DNA of 64,000 nt from Pyxicephalus adspersus (Eukaryota > Chordata > Amphibia > Anura > Pyxicephalidae): assembly GCF_032062135.1 (NCBI RefSeq), contig NC_092860.1, positions 70,815,393-70,879,392 of the forward strand, written 5' to 3'. Each line of letters begins with the position of its first letter. Positions within the stretch are counted from its first letter, which is position 1. A model generated the notes under the pieces. The model saw nothing but the letters and a program-made list of their open reading frames with translations. It was not told the DNA's origin and made no database searches. Positions 26,900-39,478 of the stretch are shown in pieces. A program made the position numbers and the translations under genes.

Positions 26900-29800
26900 A
26901 ATGCCACTTTTGTTTGGTTTATCTATTATCTTTTAATACAGAGAGAGATTTTGCTACAGGATAATGAAAGCATTTAGTATTAAAACAATTTCACCTGTTG
27001 GGAGTACTTGGACTGCCATCTAGCCTGCTGAAAATATTTATTACCTGGCTTGGTCTGACATAAATATTTAGGTCACACACAGGACACAAGCATGTCTTCA
27101 TATGGATTATGTTTCAGGGCAGCATTCTGAAAGTCTAAAACTAAGACCAAAATAAATGATAATGCAGTTTACCAGTAATTATATTTAGATTAGGCGGCTG
27201 CAATAGTTTATAAAAAAAAAAAAAAAAAAGTTAAAAAAATTTGTGTTCTAAAAAATCTAGTTTGTCTGCAACAATAAAAGCCAGTTTTAAAGAAAGAAAA
27301 GAAAAAAGGTGCGATTGTGCAGGTGCCTGAATTTAGTCATGGACACAATTCCCTTCGGGTGCATGTATGCTTGCTGCATTTAGGCAGCTTAATCTGGGCT
27401 GTTATCTCAACAAAGACAAAAAAAGGACATGCGTAATTTTTCTAAAGCAGACGTGTTGCTGTGCTGCAGTTTTTTGGAGGTGCATTGATGTAGTTGGGTC
27501 ACCTATAAATCAATAGTATTGCAATAGACCAATGTGTGCATGACATGTTATTCGGCTACTAACAAACTGGAACATGTAGGTGTAAATGGGGCCCTAAAAC
27601 CATCAGATAAATAATAAATGTAGATTTAGTTATATTTTGCAGATTTCAGCAACTGAAACTACTTTGTGCTTTGAGAACAATTTGTCCTGTATTAGGCTCT
27701 GATTATTGTCTGAGATTAACAGTTGTGTTAATCTTGGGTAAAAATCTGGTGCGTACAGCGGTCCCACAACATTGTTCATCAATTTGCTGATCTTGAGTGA
27801 AAGTCTGATGTATACAGTGGTCACTACTGTCTACGATCTATTTAAAATAGGCAAGGTCACTAAAAAACAGACAATTGCTCCAGATCGTTTTGTGTGACAA
27901 TTTAGGAATGATGTTTGTACAGCGAGGCCGTGCAATGTCATGCAATTTACTGGGCATTAATATAAGCACACATCTATTTTAACCTTAAAATAAAAAAATT
28001 GTGTTGGGCCAGTTCTAGCAGGCCTTTGCAGCTACATACTCAGCACAAATGTTATGTTTGCCTCTGGCACTGTAAATGAAAAAATAATTTCCAACTTGCT
28101 GCTGTCCCGGTGATCTTGCACCCACTCATCCTTCACACCAATTGTACAACATCACATGACTGTTCTGGATAATTCCACTAGTAGTGATTACATGATAGGC
28201 AAAATGTTACTGTCAATCATGTGAGCTGTTACACTTTTGATGTAAATAAATATATTAATTGAGAAGCAGTAATCAGAAGTGGGCTGCAGTTTGTGGGTGT
28301 CAGCTCATACAATCCTTTTTGGTTTGAACAATTATAATAACCTATTCCTTGGGTTTTGATTTGACTGTAAGCAGTTATGTTGAGATTTGCAAATTTTTAT
28401 GATTCACAAATACATCTAAAAAAGCTACTTTTAAGGTACTGATGATACATATTCTTTTTAGCTGATGAAGGGGTTGTTCTTTGGCTGTAATGATCCAAAA
28501 TATCCTCTGCCTGGTAATGCTTTTTCCTGCTAGGAAAGATGGTATGGTAGCAGTGCATTTCTGCTAGAATTAACAAGCATTGGCATAGCTCCCAACTATC
28601 CAGTTTTCTGGTAGCTTTAATGAGGAGCTAGGTACTATGACTGGGCATGCATATGTTAATGGTTTTGACAGTGTAGATTCACTGACTGCTACTAGATAGA
28701 ACCATTAGATCAGTGAGTGCTAGTTCTCAATACATAGACAATGCAGAGCTCAGCACTCCTCACTCTCTCCTTCAGCTTGTGTATAGGAGCCCACAATGGC
28801 TGATCCTTCCATCCAGGGATCGCTTCAGGGTGGAGATGCCTCAACTATGACTCGTCCATGGTGGACACATACACAACACTGAATCCTAAAGAGATATTAG
28901 TTAAAAATAGAATAAAGATTTGTTTCTATATTGTGTGGTGTCCTTATTTCTAGAGCTGTTTCAACCTTTTATGGGAAATGGGTACTATGTACCCCTGTTA
29001 ATAATTTCCCAGGGTGAGGACTTATTAAAGTGGGGTTCTAGATTTCAAATTCAAAGGTCCTTGCCACTGTTGTGGGAAAATGGGTCTGGTTTTTCCATAA
29101 GAGATGGCTACATGCTTTTTAGCCCTTTCTTTTTGGGAAACACAGGTTCCTGGGGACCATATGGATAGGAGTGGGGGGTACACAGGGTCAGGGGGGGGGG
29201 GGCATGCAGTTTTTTTGTTCCCTGGTTAAAAAAAAGACTGAAGAAAAAAAATTGGTTTTCTAATTTAGGTTTGTGAAAAAGGGGGTTTGGTTTAATGTTA
29301 CATTTTTTGTTATGTGTTAATCCCATCTATATTTCAGGGAAGAGAAATTAAATTGGCCCATCTTTTTTTTTAAATCCTGTTTCTTAAAAGGGCATTTTCT
29401 TAGCTAACATAGAATTGTGACAATAAATTGGACCAACAAGGGCCATCTAATATTTGTAAGAGAACCATTGATAGAACAAAAGATGATTAATGGTTTAACT
29501 TAAGGAAGCAATAATTTTATATTTGCTGTGCACGATATTATTGTAGTTACATTATATTTTGTCATTGGATAGACAAAGATGGAGAATGCAATACAAGCAC
29601 TATTTAACATACCCCAAAAGTGTATTGATAGGCCAACATTTCTGTATCATTGGGAATTCCCTCCTGTCCCAGAGAAGTCAGTAGAACTCCCCCAATGATG
29701 AGACTAGATTGTTGTCCATCAGGTGTTCACATGTGAAAGGTTCCCCCTAACCCTTGTTTTGGGGAAAACTGTCGGATTTCCTTTACTTTCTTTTTCAGTA

Positions 29801-30111
29801 ACATTTGTTAGTACGGAAAAAATTGTGACAGACAGTGACACGGGGGGAGAGGACCCTGCCCCACATTCTGATTGAAATATGAGGGGAGCCTTATCAGAAA
29901 CTAACCTAGCATACACTTTATTTGCACTTACATCAGGGGTGCTTCATTAGATAGCTGAGTGCATGTATGGGTGTGTTGTGGTGAATACACCGGCCATTAC
30001 ATATAACATGACTTGTAGGGCCAATTACAACACACATTTCTGTCTGTAAATGACACACAGCACACACTCCTCCAATGCTGGCATTGTCTCACACATTGGT
30101 GACATGTGGGC
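26900..30111. other. Intergenic DNA between the two MPV17L2 copies
   Basis: No gene recognised. At 28940-29400 there is a stretch with short open frames (GNGYYVPLLIISQG) and stop codons that looks like an old repeat, not a gene. A run of 13 G lies near 29191-29203, and a fragment of the TGTAAGCTCTT element (minus) near 29818-29868. Confidence 0.45.
29818..29868 (-). repeat. Fragment of the L2/MIR-tail-like element
   Basis: On the minus strand it contains GGCAGGGTCCTCTCCCC and GTGTCACTGTCTGTC, as in the fuller copies at 34140-34268 and 38452-38585. Confidence 0.5.
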
Positions 30112-30181
30112 GGTCACATGACCGTGACGTCAATAAAGGTCCTTTTGGTTTGTATCACCTGCTGCTCTTCTTCGGCTGAAG
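30112..30181 (+). promoter_or_regulatory. Probable promoter and non-coding first exon of MPV17L2 copy 2
   Basis: The palindrome GGTCACATGACC (30112-30123) is followed at once by a consensus CRE TGACGTCA (30125-30132). A splice donor AAG|GTATGG follows, with the exon ending at 30181. The arrangement mirrors copy 1: a GTCACRTGAC palindrome and then a donor. After the donor the two introns share GTATG, TCAG, GCTC and GTATA blocks in the same order. The matching acceptor is before 31363. Transcription start is inferred. Confidence 0.55.
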
Positions 30182-30984
30182 GTATGGTCAGGCTCAGTGG
30201 TATATTTAGGAATAGAATAAATGTATACATTATCCTTACGGTGTAAAACAGTTACTGTGAATTATACCGGCTTTTTTATTTCTTATATGATCTTGAATAC
30301 CCAAGTTTATGTAATCATGTGCGCAAATTCTGGAGAAGTTTCACATTTGACCAGCAGGTGGTGCTGCAGGCTCATCTGAATATTACCAATGTGCCATTCT
30401 AAGGTCAAAAGCAAAGACATTCTTATATTATTATAACCCCAACATATTCCGCAACCCTGTACAAGACATAAGGGCTGGGGATCTCCCATATGGCTGTGGT
30501 GTTAGGCCAGTCCAATACTGCATGTAGCATTGAGGATTATTAAAACCTCTTTTTATGTTTTTCAGTTTGTCCAAGATGGAGGAGAAAATATTATAAAATC
30601 TAATTCACACTTTGCTGTGAGGCAGTCCTAAATGAATGAGTCTTAAGGGCACCAAAAAGTTCTGTGTATATATATCATTTTTTTCCCCCTGTATATTCCT
30701 AAAATATATATTTGAGGTATAAACTGAAATCGGATATCTTGTGCTTTGGACTGCTTGAAAGGACAATGAAAGGGTTTCCATCTTTACTGAAACTCTTTTT
30801 GGTTACAGAGCCTTTGGTCCTCTACAAGGCACGGTTAGACTTACCTTGTTTTAGCCCAGCATAGTGTTGTGCAGAGTCAGTACGTTATGTCTGGCTAGGC
30901 GTCCATGAATGGATTGTGCAACACCAAGGTTTTTAGCCACCTTTTCCCGACGGTAGAAGTGTACAATGATAATAAAAGAAACTG

Positions 30985-31102
30985 AAATGGACTAACTATG
31001 TCTTATAGGGTTTTATATCTGGGATATGTTTATTTCCCCAGTGGTTGAACCTGATGGACTTATGTCTTTTTTCAACCTAACCTACTATGTAACTATGTAA
31101 TG
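30985..31102 (+). mobile_element. CR1/L2-type LINE 3' terminal fragment
   Basis: Contains TTATATCTGGGATATGTTTA, GGTTGAACCTGATGGACTT and CTACTATGTAACTATGTAA, the same terminal phrases as at about 43800-43900. Lies in the putative 5' UTR intron of MPV17L2 copy 2. Confidence 0.65.
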
Positions 31103-31423
31103 TAAGGCCCCTTTCTTCCCATGGCAGCTCCCAGCCACCTCTCATCCCAGTCCTGAAGCAGTAGCCACAATCATTTTTAGCTGCTATCTAACCAAGTTGA
31201 GCTGAAGTTGAAGGCTCAAGGATGGCCTGAAGCAATGTTGCCTTCAGCAGCAGCCACAGTCTACCACAACCACCTGCACAAAGCAGTTCCCATTGTTTCC
31301 AACTTAAAATGCTTGTATGTTTTTAACTTATTTAATATTGTTTATTTTGTATCTTCATCTAGGTGTACAGAGTGATCTCTGCCTGCTCAATGCATATCTG
31401 CTGGTTACAGACTAGTGAAAACA

Positions 31424-34108
31424 ATGACTCCCCAGGGTAGGGTATTACTGAAATGGTTTACAACCTGCTGGCACACAATGTTTAAAGGGCGAAATTTGCT
31501 GTTGACAAACACTGTGAGCTCTGGGATTCTTTTGGCTGTTGGAGATTCCATTCAACAGGCACGAGAGATCAGGAAAGATTCTGAGAAAAATCGAGACTGG
31601 CAGAGAACAGGTATAGATTACAAATATTTTGTTCTCGCACATACACGCACCATGTTATGTTATTTTTTTTTTTTTTTTTTTGTGATCAGTCAGTAATCTA
31701 TAATGTAGTAACTCCCTTTCAGGAACCTCATTTCTAAAGTCCTTATACTGAAATATTATATATGATTAATAGTTTTTTCATTTTGTTAATTTTGTTTACT
31801 GGATTTTAAAGAAAGACTGCTGTAAATTGGACCTATGGAAGAAGCCTTTATGATGGTTTCTAAATAGGTGTTTATTTAACTAAATAAAATGACTATTTTC
31901 TAGGCCTTATTTATTGTGCACACCCTAATGCATCACAGTATTCTACAACCATCATCCTAAGTCTGTTAAAAAATAATTGTATTAAAGCTATGATTGCTTT
32001 TTAATAGTTTGCAGAATAATTTTTTTCAATGTACTTTTCTACTTCAAAATACTTTTACAGGTAGGATGTTTGTCATTGGTACCTGCTTGGGTCCAGTAGA
32101 TCACTATTGGTATATCTTGCTGGATCGGATATTACCAAGTGCATCAATACGAGCAGTAGTGCAGAAAGTTCTTACTGAACAAATTCTGGCATCCCCCATC
32201 TTTTCTGCTCTGTTTTTCATGGGTAAGAATGTGGCATTTTTTAACAAACTTGTAAATCTCATTTTATTGAATATAGGTACTAATGTCAGTGGGTCGAGAG
32301 AGGGAGGAAGGTCTGTAAATTTTTTTAGAATGTTATTTATGTCTTCCTAGATTTAGAGCTTTTCCATTTCCTGTCCAAGTGACGGAGTTTAGGCAGAACA
32401 GGAAAAGAATAACAAAAAAAAAATATTAACAAAGCTACAGCAAGCATATTGAATGATAAACTCATATTAGCAGTATATTTGTGTAGGTTCTTTATATTTA
32501 AAATATTGTTTACCAATCCAAATCAGAAAGGTAGAGAAATTTGATATTGAGGGTAATTTGTTTCACATGCAGAAGGCCATTCTGGATAATATCTTTATGC
32601 TCAATATGACATCAGTTATGATAGAAACCAAGGATTGTGATGAGCTTCCTCTGACATTGCTTTATTGTCAGCAGAAGGGATGAGTGAACAAAATTTGTAA
32701 TTTCGATCTCACGGCGAATCGGGCCTTTCTCGCTTACAGAACATGTAAGCGAGAACGGCCTTTTGATTCGCCGAACAAATGGTCCAGGTTTGCACGGTCA
32801 CTGGGCTGTACTTATCGATGATTAGGGAAATTTTCGCAAGACTGTCAGAGGCATTCTCGCTCGTCCCTAGTCAGCAGCCAGAGTGCAGAACAGAATGTCT
32901 AATAGTAGGAAATCACATTGGAAACCTTATATTTATAAAAAGAAATGCTGGAACATTTGGCTAGTGAATCTTTTAGGGCATTTTAGCAGCATTTATATTA
33001 GGATAAATGTGAACAGCAGATGAATGCCACTAAAGGACAGTAAAAAAAAATATTTTTTTTAATGTCAGAGGTTTTGAATTCCATTCAGCAAAGTAAAAAA
33101 TGGTTATACATACATAGGCACTAGCATGTGAAGATCTGTCTTTGAAGCTAACTTTACCATCATGCCCTTTAAAGGATATTACATATATGCCATATTCATT
33201 TTTATAGTGGGATAACAATGTCTTCAATTGAGAACTGGTTATATGTTCCTTAATTTTGGATAGATTCACAACTAATTTGCATAAAACAGTTTAGGACAAT
33301 TCTCTTTAAAGATAATATTCTGTTTTACTGATTACAGGTATTGGCTCCTTTGAGGGACAAACTCTAAATGGGAGCTGGAATGAATTTCAAAGCAAATTTT
33401 GGGAAATGTATAAGGTATACCATGCAGAGATAGCCAAATTCACCCAAAATAAAAATGTTTAAAAACAGGAAGTGTTTGAAACTAGTTAATATATTCAGTT
33501 AATAACAGAACAGAATGTACCTTTACTTAATTTTCCTACAAAAAATCATCTCCTGTGTACAAGGCACCCATACGTCACTATGCCCACCACATATGCTATG
33601 TTATACATATTCACAACACAGCTCATGTTGTAACATTCCTGGCTGTATTGAAGAAGTTTTGGCTCATATACAATATGCGCCGAAGAGGAATAGCAACACC
33701 TGCCCACCCTGAAAAAATACCATATATAGTTTCCCACATGTACTTGGCAGATAGCCCCTTATATACAAAGGAATCAGCTCCTGTCCATTGTGCACAGCAA
33801 GCTTTTACACAACATTTGCACAGTTCCAAGCAAGCTTTGAGTAGCTTCTTTCAGCCCATGTTCGAATGATGTTTAAGGCAACTATTACTGAAAGAAAAGT
33901 TACAGCTGACATCCCTACTTCATATTCTGTGAATCCTAGCTGCTTGGCTGACATGCTGATGCTCATGCATCAATACTTTCAATCACTGACCCAGAACATG
34001 AATGCATATAGGGTGAAGGATAATATTTATAACTGCAATGTTGTTACACTGGAGCACTATAACCCTTGGAGCAGCACTCTTGATTTGAGCAAGGAGGCAG
34101 TGGTAGCC

Positions 34109-34140
<32 letters not shown>

Positions 34141-35094
34141 ACAGGATTTATATAGCGCCAACATATTACGCAGCGCTGTACATTAAATAGGGATTGCAAA
34201 TGACAGACTAATACAGACAGTGATACAGGAGGAGAGGACCCTGCCCCGAAGAGCTTACAATCTAGTAGGTGGGGGAATTTCACACACAAAAGGATGGGAG
34301 ATATGTAGTGTGGGAAGTAGTGATGGTTTCAAATGACAGAAGAAGCCGGGTAGGCAATTTTGAAAAAATGGGTTTTGAGTGCTCTTTTAAATGAGCAGAA
34401 AGTAGGAGCAAGCCGAATAGGACGAGGAAGACCATTCCAGAGAGTTGGAGCAGCTCTAGAGAAGTCTTGTAGCCTTCTGAAGACTTGGTGTGCCAGAGCT
34501 GTTTATTGATTCTCCAACCTGATGTCAGCACAGAGTATTTTAAACTTTGCTGCATCAACTAAGAAAACCGGAACGAGCAAGATAGTTATTTGCAGTCTAA
34601 CTGCATTACACAAACTTTTTGCAGACTTAGTCAAGCATTCTCCTAGCCAGAAACACACTTCAGGATTGTTTTTAATCAGTGCCTTGGATGCATGAGGTAT
34701 CCTTGAAAAATCACAGTTATAACTTATTAAATTTATGGACGTTGTGAAGTCATTTAGCATGATGTTTGAGGTAATTTTTTGGTTTTGGTTTTATTCTTTT
34801 TCAGGCAGAATGGTGTGTGTGGCCACCAGCCCAATTAATTAACTTTTACTTTTTACCTACGAAGTACCGTGTAATGTATGTTAATTTCATAACTCTGGGT
34901 TGGGATGTCTACCTCTCCTATCTCAAACACAGGGTATGTAAATTTTGGCAGTATTTACAGAAACTACAAACCCCAGGGAAACCAAATAACTTCAACCAAC
35001 TTTTTTATGTTTGTTTTGCATTTAGGTTTCAAAAGATGAAAAGTGTGAAGCTGTTGGTAATGCTACACCAAAAGAATTAAGCCAGGAGCCATAA
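31424..35094 (+). CDS. MPV17L2: MPV17L2 copy 2 (tandem paralogue)
   Basis: Five coding exons: 31424-31610, 32061-32222, 33338-33414, 34805-34933 and 35026-35094 (TAA), giving 207 aa. The first four have exactly the lengths and phases of copy 1 (187, 162, 77 and 129 nt). The ATG at 31424 has A at -3 and aligns with the copy 1 start (MTPQGR against MLPQGR). Shared motifs include [26 protein letters not shown] with [41 protein letters not shown] and [14 protein letters not shown] count about 110 identical residues of 185 aligned, excluding the unrelated C-tails. The frame is open throughout with good splice sites, so it looks functional, not a pseudogene. Exon 2 is the most diverged and exon 4 the least. 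Introns are shorter than in copy 1. A paralogue role distinct from copy 1 is possible but not shown. Confidence 0.94.
32713..32772. repeat. 60-nt imperfect hairpin
   Basis: GGCGAATC...GGCC.TTCTCGCTTAC, loop AGAACAT, then GTAAGCGAGAA.GGCC...GATTCGCC. About 23 paired bases with small bulges. Lies in an intron of MPV17L2 copy 2 and is locally GC-rich. Most likely part of a foldback repeat. Confidence 0.7.
34140..34268 (-). repeat. L2/MIR-tail-like short element with (TAA)n tail
   Basis: Minus strand: GATTGTAAGCTCTTCGGGGC, AGGGTCCTCTCCTCC, then CAGCGCTG and TTGGCGCTATATAAATCCTG, followed by a TAA run (the ATT run at 34110-34138 on plus). The layout recalls the 3' tails shared by L2 and MIR elements. 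Other copies: 38452-38585, 54508-54572 (partial), 39425-39478 (partial), 29818-29868 (partial). Confidence 0.65.
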
Positions 35095-35099
35095 ATAAA
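35094..35099 (+). terminator. AATAAA overlapping the MPV17L2 copy 2 stop codon
   Basis: The last base of TAA is the first base of AATAAA (TAAATAAAG). If this hexamer is used, the 3' UTR would be only about 15-30 nt. Other A/T-rich signals downstream may be preferred. Confidence 0.3.
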
Positions 35100-35299
35100 G
35101 CCAAAACTTGTAGGCCTAATCTTCCCATTCCAAGATCTTCAAATACAATTACTGAATATGCCTGCATTAGTCACAGCACTAATTATTGTGGCCTATTTCT
35201 CCTGTTGAAGTTTTGTAGACTGACAGCCATCAACACGTTAGGGTAAATATTGGTTTGGGTAATTAAAAGTATTTAGAGTGTAATTTGATATATTTTTGG

Positions 35300-35329
35300 G
35301 GTTTGTGTGTATGTATGTATATATTGTGT

Positions 35330-35365
<36 letters not shown>
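35300..35365. repeat. GT/TA-rich microsatellite
   Basis: Mixed TGTG/TATG units passing into a TA run of about 14 units. Confidence 0.85.
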
Positions 35366-35370
<5 letters not shown>

Positions 35371-36499
35371 CACATGACATGGTTTTATTTTTAATTAAGT
35401 TTGTGCCCTACCCAATGAAAAGGAACAACAACATATACATGAATAGGGTTTAGCGATTCCTTAATTAGGCATGTGGGAAGTCAAGTATAATTACACAGAT
35501 TGTTTCTAACAAATACACATAGCCTCCTATCTCTGTTAACGGAACTTTAAACTACCTGATAATCATTTCCCAGTTTCATGCATTAACTGTGGCACATACA
35601 GGGCTGTTTCCACCCAGGGGGCATCTCTGATACACGTAGTCACAGTGAGATCATTGGAAAAACTCACTGCCAACATAACTACTAAGAAATGGATCAAAGT
35701 ACTGTATCAAAGGCACACTTGAATTGCAGATGCATTATGTATTATGTAATGCAAGTTGGGAATATTTAAAAACAAAAAAAAATTATAAGTGTGCTAATTG
35801 TTTGCTTTAGGATGTTAAGCTGTCTATAGTTAATGTTTAATGGGTGAGATCTTTTTGGATATTACTCATATTTCACTGCATTTGCCAATGATAGTTTGTT
35901 CTCTTTGCATAAATCTATGGCAAATACTTGCCATCCCAGCCATGGTCTTAAAGAGGATTTAAACTCTCCCAAATGGCTAGGCCTGAACATAATTGATATA
36001 CACATCTAGATCTCCCCTTTTCTCTGCCCTCTGTTCTGCTTGTCTCTGTAACCTGATAAGTATCACCCTCCTACTTGTTTTCTCCTAGACACATCTATAC
36101 CATGTCCAGTTCTCTAATATGCCTCTGTCCATTAATGCTGAAGACCTTAACTTCCCAGAGAAAAAGCTGGAGCTCTAATAGAAAGCTTACATTCAAGCCC
36201 ACATTTCTACAATAATATGCAAGGAAAAAGGGAGAAAAAAAATGTAAGCCTAAACTAACCTGCATCAAATCACTTAGAATGTATTATTTAAGCAACTTTT
36301 AACCTTTGTAGTTTTGATTGGAGACTCCTAAGACAGAAAATCACTTTACTATAAAGGCTTATATTAGCATGTAAAATATTATTTATGCCGTTTACAACTT
36401 ATTGCCCAGCAGCATACCCTACATCCAGCAGATAGGGAATGGTTGAACCCAACATTACTAAACAATGAAGGCTAATTTCTTAGTCGTTTGCTTTTTGTT

Positions 36500-36602
36500 T
36501 CAATCCTGGACCAGATCCATTCCAGGTTTTTTTGGATCACCCAGGTTCACTGATAAAAGTGTATCCGTTCCAGTTTTAGAGAGATTTAATAAATCAGGTC
36601 CA
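36500..36602. repeat. Half copy of the CCTGATTTATTAAA MITE
   Basis: Contains GACCAGATCCATTCCAGG, CCCAGGTTCACTGATAAAAG and ends TTTAATAAATCAGGTCC, matching the right half of 2273-2496. Confidence 0.6.
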
Positions 36603-37214
36603 TAGTGTACTGGGATTTTAACACCATAAATATGGAAGTTTAACTTTCTGTGAAAAGTTTGAACAAAAGTCTATATTTGTAATGTTTTAGCCAAAGTGAG
36701 TTTATTGGTATCCTGTATGGTTCATTTATCATCACAAACTGTACATGTTACGGATGCTCCCTAAAGTATGGCTCTATGGTAATACCCAGTTCAGACAAAA
36801 ACCATTTGTTTGCCAAAAACTGGAACAACAACTGTAGCTGGAAAAATAATCATAAACCAAGAACTGAATGTTCACTTTTTTCACCTTAGCAGATGAAGCC
36901 AAGATCTTCAACTACAAGTGCTTACAGGCAATAGAATGGCACTACCATTCCTCCCTAAAAGAGTGGGTTGTAGCTAGAAACATACTGTCAATGTCTTGTT
37001 CCTATCGATACCTAAAGAGTCTCCTTAACACATAAAAAAATATTTAAACGCCTTACACATATAATTTAATTGATGGGGACCTCACATTCTCCATTAAAAT
37101 CCAAGACCACTGACACCCCCCTGCGAAGTCCAGGTGTCCCTCTAGGAAATAGGAAGATTAACAAAGAATAAATATAAAGTATTAGGTACTGAGCAAACCA
37201 TGGGAACCATGGGA

Positions 37215-37420
37215 TCTTATTTCCACCATACCCTATCCAAAGACTTAGCAGTATTTACCGGTAGTTCTCGTGTATTTAACACTACTGATGTCAAAAATAG
37301 GAACCTTGAATGATGAAACCATCATTCAAGGTTCCTATTTTTGACATCAGTAGTGTTAAATACACGAGAACTACCGGTAAATACTGCTAAGTCTTTGGAT
37401 AGGGTATGGTGGAAATAAGA
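37215..37420. repeat. 206-bp perfect palindrome (101-bp arms, AAAC loop)
   Basis: The left arm 37215-37315 is the exact reverse complement of 37320-37420, checked base by base, with loop AAAC at 37316-37319. Pairing stops at 37214/37421. The arms contain no recognised gene or repeat family. Other foldback repeats in the window have visibly diverged arms. Confidence 0.97.
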
Positions 37421-38451
37421 ATAAGGCATAATATAACCTGCACATTTTCTGTAGGATTTCCAAGACATTTGATCAAAAAGGACAGTGTTTAGGGCAATAC
37501 CAAATTATATGTAGGAGGAAGCTTCAGTCTTGCACTACCTTCCTTTATTACCTACCTTACCTGTTCTTCTCTTTTTTACCCCTCTCCTCCTTTTTCCCAC
37601 CACCACTCACTTTATATGTACAAATGTGTTCTAACATCTCCTATTTTTTACTTTGTAATATTCAGAAATTTTAAATATAAACTATCAATGACATTATTCA
37701 CTGACATTATTTAAATATTCTACCAGTGTTCACCCACTTTCTTATCTATGTTTGGCAATGTATTGGCTAATATAGCTTGCTTGCCACTACTATGATAATT
37801 CAGTTACATTTCTTCCAGTACCCTCTCCCCAAACATTCACTTGCATACCTGCCCTCCCAGATAAAAATTAACAAAGACAACATGAATTTCAATGATATAT
37901 ACCTCTGTTTTTCATGCCTATGTGTACTTGTTTAGTATGCTTTAAAATAATGTCTTTAAAAAAGACTCCAGGAGAGTGAAAACACTACAGGGACACACAA
38001 ACTCAGGACATATAGTTCAGATATCACATTTTTAGGGGATTTGGAGTAGATTTAAACCTTGATGACAGTTTGCCATTTTTTTCTAGCAATAATTTTAACT
38101 CTAACCTTCAAACATTTTAGACTCTTCCTGTGTCTTTCCACTCGCTCTAGCATATCAATCGCTGACCTATACTTTTGCTGCACATCATTGCTCTGGACCA
38201 GCTTTCTGATTGTGATAATGGTAGAACAAGTCTTCTTGTATCAACATGGCTCCACCAGCACATGTGGGTGACAGTGCAGAGGCACACTTATGAAACAGTT
38301 GTTACTCTACAGCAAGGTGCCTGAACAATGGGCCTGAATAGAAAAATCAGCAACAGCAAATTTAAAGAGATTAAAAATAACTTGAAAAATTATACAAAGT
38401 TTTAACTTGTACGACCTTTTAATGCCTTGGTTTACATCTCTAGCATCTACT

Positions 38452-38585
38452 CCTAGATTGTAAGCTCTTCGGGCAGGGTCCTCTCCTCCTCCTGTGTCAC
38501 GGTCTGTATTTGTTTGTCATTTGCAACCCCTATTTATTGTTCAGCGCTGCCTAATATGTTGGCGCTATATAAATCCTGTTTATTG
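38452..38585 (+). repeat. L2/MIR-tail-like short element
   Basis: Plus strand copy: AGATTGTAAGCTCTTCGGGC, GGTCCTCTCCTCCTCCTGTG, TTGGCGCTATATAAATCC, then a TTATTGTTAACAATA tail. Related to 34140-34268. Confidence 0.65.
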
Positions 38586-39424
38586 TTAACAATATTAATT
38601 TTAAAAACAGAAATATTAATACAACAAATAACCTCCATAGGTTTTACAGAAGGTTTGATTAAAGAAATAGTGAAACACAAGCAATAGTTTGTGAAGCTAT
38701 TTACATAGGTTAGCTATTCACATTGTACACACATTTGATAATTCCTACCCAGGACAAACTATCAGGATTGTGGCCCCAATATGGCAGGTCACTGAATGAC
38801 TGCCCAGGGATAATTGCTGTAATTTTCTAAGGAGGAGGACCCAGGAAGGAGCTCCCACTCGTCCTCCCCCCTCCACTCTATATGTCTTTACTGCACTCAT
38901 TCATTCTACTGTCACTGGAAACATTGATGAAATACAGATTTTAGCTACATAAATTTGACGTCTGTACATAGCTTTAAGAATAAAGTTATTAGGATACAAA
39001 TAAAAGGATGGAAAGGAATCTACAATCAATCAACAGACAAGGATATTCTTATTACTCTCCTTATGCTGACCATACTCCTAAATCTGCACAATCCCACCAA
39101 CAGAGCAGCAGGAGCGGCGTCAACCAACGGATTATAATTGAACTGATTGGTGTAGGTCAACTCCCACTACACATTTGTAAAAATAAAGGACAGAATTTGC
39201 ACAAACAGTGAAACACTAACTTCTATTGACACCATACATAAAAAAACCCCATAAGCATTGAACATCTTTTAGGTATATATTAATGCACTGCCTTTGTCTC
39301 CAGAATTAATCTTCCCACTTTACTGAAGCATACTCCTGACTGCAATCCTGGGTGGTATCTATACAGACTGTTCCTCTCCACAGGGTGGCTTTATATTTTT
39401 CACCACATAAAAGACTTGACCTAA

Positions 39425-39478
39425 CTAACGTACAACGCTGCGTAATATGTTGGGCTATATAAAAAAAGTTTAATAAAT
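39425..39478 (+). repeat. Fragment of the L2/MIR-tail-like element
   Basis: ACAACGCTGCGTAATATGTT then GGGCTATATAAA, matching the 3' end of 38452-38585. Confidence 0.45.

Noticed and set aside
28920..29168. Open frame with GNGYYVPLLIISQG considered as a gene
   Set aside because: No splice signals or domain; stops follow immediately and the style matches decayed frog repeats.
31415..31423. GTG at 31415 as start of MPV17L2 copy 2
   Set aside because: The ATG at 31424 has a good context and aligns exactly with the copy 1 start; vertebrate genes rarely use GTG.
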